Positions 1 to 5,077 of a stretch of 7,351 nucleotides of DNA are shown here, piece by piece; position 1 is the first letter of the stretch, and each line of letters starts with the position of its first letter. The notes beneath the pieces are model-generated. The model searched no databases. It was given only the letters and a program-made list of their open reading frames with translations, and was not told the origin of the DNA. A program made the translations under genes and the position numbers. Source of the DNA: Spirochaetota bacterium (GTDB lineage Bacteria > Spirochaetota > B62-G9); contig JALXDB010000134.1 in the NCBI GenBank assembly GCA_026990615.1, positions 1 through 7,351 of the forward strand, in the 5' to 3' direction.

Positions 1-21
1 AAATATTATAGTATAATATTT
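1..21. repeat. Perfect AT-rich inverted repeat at the window edge
   Basis: Bases 1-10 (AAATATTATA) and 12-21 (TATAATATTT) are exact reverse complements around a single central G at 11, giving a 21-base palindrome. It lies directly before the start codon at 27 and covers a TATAAT hexamer. It could be an operator over the -10 element, or the stem of an AT-only hairpin from an upstream unit. The left side may continue outside the window. AT-rich DNA forms such palindromes by chance more easily than mixed sequence, so function is inference. Confidence 0.5.
12..17 (+). promoter_or_regulatory. Candidate -10 element (TATAAT) just before the first gene
   Basis: A consensus TATAAT sits at 12-17, ten bases before the ATG at 27. 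Transcription would begin about 6-8 bases after it, at roughly 23-25, so the message would be leaderless or nearly so. That agrees with the absence of any Shine-Dalgarno-like purine run in bases 1-26. The matching -35 element would fall before the window and cannot be checked. Chance occurrence in this very AT-rich stretch is possible. Confidence 0.35.
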
Positions 22-26
22 AAATA

Positions 27-1355
27 ATGAAAATGTTAATATCCAAGAGTTTCAAAAAAACAATTAATATTATTGCTTTTCTAATAATATTTACCATACT
101 CTATACAGGTACAGCCGCAGGTCAGTATATCTACGATCTCTGCTACGACTACTACCCCTTAAGTAAAGGGAGAATTCTGTTCTTAAGATACAGGAATCCG
201 CTACTGGACCCTGTTTTAAAGACCTTTGAACTCTACATTTTCGATCCAGAGAAATCAACCCTTACCTTTATCCCGAGGTACGGTGAAAAAATATATCTGA
301 AACCGGTTGTATCTCCGGATAGAACAACAATATGCTATCACTCGCTTATAGAAGGCAGAGACTACCTTGTAACAAAAAACATAGAGCTTGGCAGGAACAT
401 AAGGCTCAGTTTTGACACAGGCGGATATTTCCTCAAGCTTGCAGTTGCCTTCAACGATGATACAGTCGCCGCTGCTATTAAAAGAGGTGAGAATAAACAG
501 GCAATTTACTATATTTCAAACAGTAAAGGATTGTTGAAAAGGCTTCTCAATGGAAAAGATTTCTTGAAATTGGATTTTCTGAAAGATGGTTCAATTCTTT
601 ACATCGACAGGCAGAACGGAAAAAATATCCTTGGAATTGTAAATTACAGCAGGGAAAATTACGTAATTTCCGAAGATATATCTTTTGCGTCCCGTACACC
701 GGAAGGAGACGCTGTAGTCTACATGGAAAACAACCACCTGAAGTTTTTTAGAGTCAACAACAGAGAAAAAATTACACTCGTTGATAGTTTTATGCCATCA
801 ACCAATGATGTGAAAAACTCAATCTCCTTCTCAAGCGATGGAACCGCTCTGTCAATAGTATCCGAGGATGCAATAAGAATAATAAATATTCCATCGGGAG
901 ATGTTTTTTACTACATATCAATGAAATTAAAGGGTGCAAATCACTTCTTAACAAACTATTCGTTCTATATAGCAAAAGACAAAACTGTATTCTATCTGCT
1001 TTATAAAAAACCTGGCCAATCCCTTCTTAAACTGTTCGATGGAGATGAAAAAGTAAAACTGCTGGGGGCGAATCCCGACGACAGATATATAGTATATAAA
1101 CAGGAAGATCCAAAAAGCGTATACATATACGACAAGAAAACAGGCAAAATAGATAGAAGAAGTTTTAATTTTAAAATTGAAGGGGTTTCATTCTTAACAA
1201 CAAAGAACAGCTTCTATATAGTGGCTTTAAACAGGGTAAAAGGAATAGATTATCCGGTTAGAGAGCTTTACCTCTATGATTTTAAAGGTGCACTGCTCTA
1301 CCCCATATCTGTTTCGGAAAGGGCAAAGTTATCCCTCTATAAAAGAAGGCCTTAG
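27..1355 (+). CDS. Exported protein of unknown function with beta-propeller-like repeats
   Basis: I do not recognise the family. The 442-residue protein starts with a lysine-rich N-region followed by a hydrophobic core at about residues 13-27 and a small-residue stretch (GTAAG, 28-32). This is a good Sec signal peptide with likely signal-peptidase I cleavage near residues 31-32. There is no lipobox cysteine. The mature part has recurring blade-like segments of the TolB/WD40-like type: 'SPDRTTICYHS' near 95, 'NDDTVAAAIKRG' near 143, 'SSDGTALSIVSED' near 270, and 'NPDDRYIVYK' near 350. Each 'xPDxxxIxY' turn is followed by strands ending in 'xIYDxxTGKI'-like text. This suggests a periplasmic or surface beta-propeller, possibly for protein or ligand binding; no catalytic motif is visible. 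Start choice is uncertain: ATG at 27 and ATG at 33 are both in frame and neither has a Shine-Dalgarno sequence. Codon and base use are AT-rich, like the next gene and unlike the minus-strand genes. Confidence 0.85.
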   Translation: MKMLISKSFKKTINIIAFLIIFTILYTGTAAGQYIYDLCYDYYPLSKGRILFLRYRNPLLDPVLKTFELYIFDPEKSTLTFIPRYGEKIYLKPVVSPDRTTICYHSLIEGRDYLVTKNIELGRNIRLSFDTGGYFLKLAVAFNDDTVAAAIKRGENKQAIYYISNSKGLLKRLLNGKDFLKLDFLKDGSILYIDRQNGKNILGIVNYSRENYVISEDISFASRTPEGDAVVYMENNHLKFFRVNNREKITLVDSFMPSTNDVKNSISFSSDGTALSIVSEDAIRIINIPSGDVFYYISMKLKGANHFLTNYSFYIAKDKTVFYLLYKKPGQSLLKLFDGDEKVKLLGANPDDRYIVYKQEDPKSVYIYDKKTGKIDRRSFNFKIEGVSFLTTKNSFYIVALNRVKGIDYPVRELYLYDFKGALLYPISVSERAKLSLYKRRP

Positions 1356-1362
1356 TTTTATA

Positions 1363-1391
1363 TTGACATCTCATAAAAATTTTAATATATA
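1363..1391 (+). promoter_or_regulatory. Sigma70-type promoter for the thyX-like gene
   Basis: A perfect -35 hexamer TTGACA (1363-1368) is followed by a 17-base spacer and TATATA (1386-1391), one mismatch from the TATAAT consensus. The -35 begins eight bases after the stop codon of the preceding gene. Initiation would be expected near 1397-1399, leaving a leader of about 64 bases before the ATG at 1462. I found no strong hairpin in that leader. The thyX-like gene is therefore probably transcribed on its own rather than by read-through only. Confidence 0.75.
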
Positions 1392-1461
1392 AGCTATCTC
1401 AACAATCTTTATTACTGGTTTTGTTACACCAAACAACGAAGATAATTCGGGAGTAAGTAAA

Positions 1462-2187
1462 ATGGATAAGATAAAAGTTTCTGTTCTTGATTACGATGGA
1501 ATAGAAAACGCCTTTATGGGGTTAAGAATATGTACAGATACATTAGATAAAATAAACAGCGAAAACTACGATAAGAACATAGAGCTCCTCATGAGATCAT
1601 TAAGGGACGAAGTCCCCCACCTTTCCATCCTCAAACATATCATCTATCATATACTCATCGAGGGTATTCCAAGGTCCCTACTTCAGGAGCTTGTAAGACA
1701 TCAGGTGGGAGTTGCCGTAAACGTTCTATCGACGAGATGGGCCCTGCACAAGATATTTAAAAATCCTATTATCGATTCCAGCATAAACAACCAGACCCCT
1801 GATTTTAACAGTATAGAGGCATTTATCACAGAACATTACTTTATATCAAAAGAACTTCTGGATATGAGAAACAGCAGTGCAATGAGGCAAAATTATGAGA
1901 AATGGATTACAGACAGGTTCAACGAACTGGTCGAAATGAAAAGGCTTAGAGAAAAAGAGGGATTCGGTAACGATAAGCTCAAGCACCTCATAAACGAGTC
2001 GCTCAGGACAAAGGTATTCATGACAATCTCATCTCTTGCCATGAGAAATCTTTTAAACCAGCGGTTATATAAAGATTCCTGGTACGTTTTCAGACACCTG
2101 GCAGCCCTTATGTATAAAGCAATCCCAGAAGATCACAGAATTATCTACAGAGATATTATAGAAGCTAGGGGTTTACCAGAGTTTTAA
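1462..2187 (+). CDS. ThyX-family (flavin-dependent thymidylate synthase-like) protein, degenerate active site
   Basis: Classical ThyX uses FAD, NADPH and methylene-tetrahydrofolate to methylate dUMP to dTMP. This 241-residue protein shows the family pattern: 'HLSILKHIIYHI' at 53-64, then 'GIPRSLLQELVRH' at 68-80, then the signature region 79-93 reading RHQVGVAVNVLSTRW, and a C-terminal 'SLAMRNLLNQRL' at 191-202 with 'IPEDH' at 221-225. The closest pattern I know is the campylobacterial type (LQEL-RHR...SVKSTRYTL). Several conserved residues differ. The signature RHR is RHQ (Q81), and one extra residue lies between it and S90. The usual Glu of 'LEH' is Lys (K58). The FAD-contacting N-x-R of the C-terminal motif aligns with S190 and L192. 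N196 and R201 keep the expected positions. Length is normal for the family. GGGAG at 1449-1453, eight bases upstream, supports the ATG. Family membership is well supported; thymidylate synthase activity is doubtful, so I give no symbol. Confidence 0.8.
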   Translation: MDKIKVSVLDYDGIENAFMGLRICTDTLDKINSENYDKNIELLMRSLRDEVPHLSILKHIIYHILIEGIPRSLLQELVRHQVGVAVNVLSTRWALHKIFKNPIIDSSINNQTPDFNSIEAFITEHYFISKELLDMRNSSAMRQNYEKWITDRFNELVEMKRLREKEGFGNDKLKHLINESLRTKVFMTISSLAMRNLLNQRLYKDSWYVFRHLAALMYKAIPEDHRIIYRDIIEARGLPEF

Positions 2188-3673
2188 ACATGGAGTACGC
2201 ATTTGTCCACCTATCAACATTTTTCGGTTCGTACTCCTCAATTTTGAACGCCTCCCTTATCAGATCTATGGAATGCCTTGCATCCTTCACAACTCCAAGA
2301 CCAATAGCCTGAACCATGCAGTTCCCCGAGGCCGTAGCTTCATCCGGGCCGGCCAATACCCTGAGTCCGGTGGAGTCAGCAGCAAACTGGTTCAGAAGTA
2401 CATTCTTACTGCCGCCACCAACAATATGAAGAACCCTGTTCTTCTTGCCCGTTACTCTCTCTATTTGCTCATTTATATACCTGTATTTCATGGCCAGGCT
2501 CTCATACACAACTCTAAGTATTGTTCCTCTGTCTGAAGGGACCCTCTGACCGGTTTTCCTGCAGAAGTTCTTAATCGCCTCTTCCATATCCGGAGGATTG
2601 TAAAAGGAGCTGTCGTCGGGGTCAATGAACGAGGTGAAAGGCTCGGCCTTTCGGGTAAGATTTAAAACTTCGTCCCAGCTCATCTTCCTACCATCTTCAT
2701 CTGCCCATTTTCTCAAGAGCTCCTGCACCAGCCATGTTCCCATACAATTCTTCAAAAGCCGTATATTCCCAATTCCACCCTCGTTGCTCAAATTTGCCTC
2801 CATCGCCTCATCACTCGTTATAGGTTCGGGAACAAGCTTTCCAATCAAAGACCAGGTTCCTGAACTTATTATAAGAGCATCATCTATATTCTCAACCGGC
2901 GCTGCTGCAAAAGCACTGGCCGTGTCATGCGAACCAACAGCAATCAATGAAACATCTTTTAAACCGACAAACTCCCCTAAAGGGTCGGATAGTTTTCCCA
3001 CAATAGTTCCCGGGTCTACTATCTCCGGCATAATGTCAATGGGAATTCCCAGCGTTTTGAAAACCTTTTCACTCCAAACCCTTTTTCTGGCATCCATGAG
3101 CTGTGTAACACTCGCCAGAGTAGAATCTACCTTAACAACACCGCCAAGGTAGTAGTAAAAAACAGTGGACATAAGTAGAAATTTCAAATTGAGCTTTAAC
3201 ATGTAACCCCTGTTTTCGACAAACCACAGGAGCTGATTGCTCAGATTAAAGGGCTGAAAATGTATTCCTGTTATCTGGTATATCAATCTCTTGTCTATCT
3301 TTGCCATTATTCTATCCACCATGTTATCCAGCCTGTGATCACGGTAGCAGTATATCTTTGATATCATATCACCATCTTCATTGATGAACTGTCCGTCTGT
3401 TCCCCAGGTATCTATCCCGATTGAATTGAGCTTATCGGATACATCTTTTCTGTATCTTTTCAGCCCTTTAATAACATTATTGTAGATGTAGATATCATCC
3501 CAGTAGGTCCTCTGGGTAAAGTTCCCGCTACTATCGGGTATAAAAAAATCGGCTGTTTCATGTTCGAATCTGTAGATTTCTTCGAGTTTAAATCCGGCAT
3601 CATCAAATGTGCCTACAAAGCACTTTATACCCGACGCTCCCATATCCACTGCATAGGTTCTAACAACAGACAT
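2165..3673 (-). CDS. rhaB: Rhamnulokinase-like FGGY-family carbohydrate kinase
   Basis: FGGY kinases phosphorylate sugars with ATP in the cytoplasm; RhaB converts L-rhamnulose to the 1-phosphate. Numbering from the ATG at 3673 (502 residues; E. coli RhaB is about 490), the N-terminal domain has the phosphate loop 'DMGASG' (10-15), 'GIDTWGTDG' (86-94), 'YCYRDHR' (108-114) and 'YQITGIHFQPFN' (132-143), the last being very typical of RhaB. 'GSHDTASA' (247-254) carries the expected catalytic base D250. 'SSGTWSL' (270-276), 'NEGG' (297-300) and 'RLLKNCMGTWLVQE' (305-318) follow, and the ATP site 'GGGSKN' is at 419-424. The start at 3673 is preferred to the in-frame ATG at 3679, because AGGGG lies seven bases before 3673 but only one base before 3679. 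The sugar-site motif reads GTDG where RhaB usually has GVDF or GVDY, so the real substrate may be another ketose or deoxy sugar. No rhamnose isomerase, aldolase or transporter lies nearby. The 3' end overlaps the convergent thyX-like gene by 23 bases. Confidence 0.85.
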   Translation of the reverse strand: MSVVRTYAVDMGASGIKCFVGTFDDAGFKLEEIYRFEHETADFFIPDSSGNFTQRTYWDDIYIYNNVIKGLKRYRKDVSDKLNSIGIDTWGTDGQFINEDGDMISKIYCYRDHRLDNMVDRIMAKIDKRLIYQITGIHFQPFNLSNQLLWFVENRGYMLKLNLKFLLMSTVFYYYLGGVVKVDSTLASVTQLMDARKRVWSEKVFKTLGIPIDIMPEIVDPGTIVGKLSDPLGEFVGLKDVSLIAVGSHDTASAFAAAPVENIDDALIISSGTWSLIGKLVPEPITSDEAMEANLSNEGGIGNIRLLKNCMGTWLVQELLRKWADEDGRKMSWDEVLNLTRKAEPFTSFIDPDDSSFYNPPDMEEAIKNFCRKTGQRVPSDRGTILRVVYESLAMKYRYINEQIERVTGKKNRVLHIVGGGSKNVLLNQFAADSTGLRVLAGPDEATASGNCMVQAIGLGVVKDARHSIDLIREAFKIEEYEPKNVDRWTNAYSMFKTLVNP

Positions 3674-3680
3674 CTTCATT

Positions 3681-3685
3681 CCCCT
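3681..3685 (-). promoter_or_regulatory. Ribosome binding site that selects the kinase start
   Basis: The minus strand reads CAGGGGAATGAAGATG here. AGGGG (plus-strand CCCCT, 3681-3685) is seven bases from the ATG at 3673 and one base from the ATG at 3679. Only the downstream ATG has workable spacing, so the protein most likely begins MSVVRTYAVD. Confidence 0.65.
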
Positions 3686-3696
3686 GAAATGGTTTT

Positions 3697-3712
3697 TGTA
3701 TAATTCTATACA
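3697..3712. repeat. Operator-like palindrome in the kinase promoter
   Basis: TGTATA (3697-3702) and TATACA (3707-3712) form perfect six-base arms around a four-base centre. Two overlapping or adjacent TACA/TGTA-type pairs follow: TACA 3709-3712 with TGTA 3717-3720, and TTGTA 3716-3720 with TACAA 3727-3731. The palindrome covers the proposed -10 of the kinase promoter, a natural place for a repressor to bind. The regulator is unknown and is not encoded in the window. Confidence 0.45.
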
Positions 3713-3731
3713 TATTTGTACTGCTTTACAA
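3703..3731 (-). promoter_or_regulatory. Candidate sigma70 promoter of the sugar kinase gene
   Basis: On the minus strand TTGTAA (plus 3726-3731) is followed by exactly 17 bases and then TAGAAT (plus 3703-3708). These have two and one mismatches respectively to TTGACA/TATAAT. Initiation would fall near 3696, giving a leader of about 23 bases that contains the AGGGG ribosome site. The -35 begins only about four bases after the icd stop codon, so the kinase can be expressed separately from icd. Confidence 0.5.
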
Positions 3732-3735
3732 GACG

Positions 3736-4950
3736 TTAATTCATCCTCTTAACCATTTCTTCGGCAAACTCGGAGCATTTTACCTCCTTTGCCCCTTCCA
3801 TCAATCTTGCAAAGTCATAGGTGACAATTTTTTCTTTTATGGTTTCTTCAAGGCCCTTTATAATTAAATCTGCAGCTTCATCCCAGCCCATATACCTGAA
3901 CATCATTTCCCCCGATAGTATAAGCGAACCGGGATTTACCTTGTCAAGCCCTGCATATTTCGGCGCCGTACCGTGGGTTGCCTCGAATACAGCATGCCCC
4001 GTCTGATAGTTGATATTTCCACCAGGGGCTATACCAATACCTCCGACCTGTGCTGCAAGGGCATCAGATATGTAATCCCCGTTCAGGTTCATGGTTGCTA
4101 TTACATCAAATTCATCCGCTCTTGTCAGGGCCTGCTGAAAAAATATATCTGCAATCACATCCTTTATAAGAATCTTCCCTTCGGGAATATCTCCGTTGAA
4201 ATCATCGTACGTTACAACAATGTCTCTATACTTCTCCCGGGCAAGCTCATACCCCCACTTCCTGAATGCTCCCTCGGTAAATTTCTGGATATTGCCCTTG
4301 TGAACCAGTGTTACACTTCTTCTCCTGTACTTTACAGCGTAGTTAATAGCTGCTTCCACCAGTCTTCTCGTTCTTGACCTGCTTATAGGTTTAATTCCAA
4401 TACCGGAATCTGAAGGAATCTCCCAGCCGTAGTTTTCCTTTAAAAAGTTTATCATTCTCTCTGTCTCTTCTTTTCCCTCCTCAAGCTCATAGCCTGCATA
4501 GACATCCTCGGTATTTTCCCTGAAAACAACCATATCAACCTTCTCCGGATGCCTTACAGGCGATGGGACTCCTTTGAAGTACCTTACAGGCCTTAAACAG
4601 ACGTAAAGATCGAGCCGCTGTCTTAAAGTTACATTTAAACTCCTGAAACCACCCCCCACAGGTGTAGTAAGAGGTCCTTTAATACCAATGAGATACTCTT
4701 CAAAGGCGGATATGGTTTCTTCCGGCAGCCACTTACCCGTTCTGTCAAACGCCTTCTGTCCTGCAAGAACCTCTTTCCACTGAATACTTCTGGCACCGCC
4801 GTAAGCCTTTTCAACGGCACTGTTAAATACAAACGATGCAGCTCTCCATATATCGGGACCGATGCCATCCCCCTCTATATAGGGGATTACGACATGGTCA
4901 GGAACAAACAATCGACCATTTTCCATCCTGGCCTTTTCAGCATTATCCAT
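3736..4950 (-). CDS. icd: Isocitrate dehydrogenase, NADP-dependent type
   Basis: This is the TCA-cycle enzyme that oxidatively decarboxylates isocitrate to 2-oxoglutarate. The 404 residues match the E. coli-type enzyme (416) over their whole length. Visible landmarks are '[12 protein letters not shown]' (24-35); the substrate loop '[13 protein letters not shown]' (99-111) with S104, N106 and R110; then R120, R144, Y151 and K218. The family signature '[17 protein letters not shown]' (288-304) contains metal-binding D292 and D296, and '[10 protein letters not shown]' follows. 'HGTAPKYAG' (326-334) plus Y378 and R382 in 'VTYDFARLM' correspond to the E. coli Lys/Tyr/Tyr/Arg set that contacts the 2'-phosphate of NADP, so NADP rather than NAD is expected. 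S104 is equivalent to the E. coli serine phosphorylated by AceK, but no AceK gene is present here. AGGAG (plus 4957-4961) six bases before the ATG firmly supports the start. The gene is flanked by gaps of 127 bases upstream and about 60 downstream, so it is probably not translationally coupled to its neighbours. Confidence 0.97.
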   Translation of the reverse strand: MDNAEKARMENGRLFVPDHVVIPYIEGDGIGPDIWRAASFVFNSAVEKAYGGARSIQWKEVLAGQKAFDRTGKWLPEETISAFEEYLIGIKGPLTTPVGGGFRSLNVTLRQRLDLYVCLRPVRYFKGVPSPVRHPEKVDMVVFRENTEDVYAGYELEEGKEETERMINFLKENYGWEIPSDSGIGIKPISRSRTRRLVEAAINYAVKYRRRSVTLVHKGNIQKFTEGAFRKWGYELAREKYRDIVVTYDDFNGDIPEGKILIKDVIADIFFQQALTRADEFDVIATMNLNGDYISDALAAQVGGIGIAPGGNINYQTGHAVFEATHGTAPKYAGLDKVNPGSLILSGEMMFRYMGWDEAADLIIKGLEETIKEKIVTYDFARLMEGAKEVKCSEFAEEMVKRMN

Positions 4951-5077
4951 ATTATTCTCCTGATAGTGGTAATTTATTAATCTTATATAACTTGCTCTCT
5001 ATAATAAAGCTGTTTTAAAACTGTTTTAGGTGATTAAAAACCATTCCAGGTCGCCAATACAGTAATAAGGTAGAGTC
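4951..5077 (-). other. Upstream region of icd
   Basis: The 127 bases between the ABC-class ATPase stop and the icd ATG contain the icd ribosome site and an AT-rich zone suitable for a promoter. TATTAT (minus strand, around plus 5001-5006) and TATAAG (around plus 4983-4988) are possible -10 elements, but neither has a convincing -35. No strong hairpin followed by a T-run is seen after the ATPase gene, although a TTTTT run occurs on the minus strand around plus 5036-5040. A short direct repeat at 5010-5028 is listed separately. Confidence 0.4.
5010..5028. repeat. Direct repeat one helical turn apart upstream of icd
   Basis: CTGTTTTA occurs at 5010-5017 and again at 5021-5028, starting 11 bases apart, so the two copies face the same side of the helix. 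The stretch between and including them also holds the ten-base palindrome GTTTTAAAAC (5012-5021). This arrangement resembles a binding site for a regulator of icd. No regulator can be named. Confidence 0.35.

Noticed and set aside
1392..1448. Possible riboswitch or structured leader before the thyX-like gene
   Set aside because: The roughly 64-base leader is short and only four-base stems such as TGTT/AACA could be found; nothing matches a known riboswitch core.
2625..3152. Open frame of 175 codons on the plus strand
   Set aside because: It lies wholly antisense to the well-supported sugar kinase, has serine-rich composition typical of an antisense frame, and shows no recognisable motif.
3973..4377. 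Open frame of 134 codons on the plus strand
   Set aside because: It is antisense to icd, whose family motifs run continuously through this region; the translated text has no family features.
5035..5060. Possible intrinsic terminator after the ABC-class ATPase gene
   Set aside because: A TTTTT run is present on the minus strand, but the only stem before it is three to four pairs (ACC with GGT), too weak to support a call.
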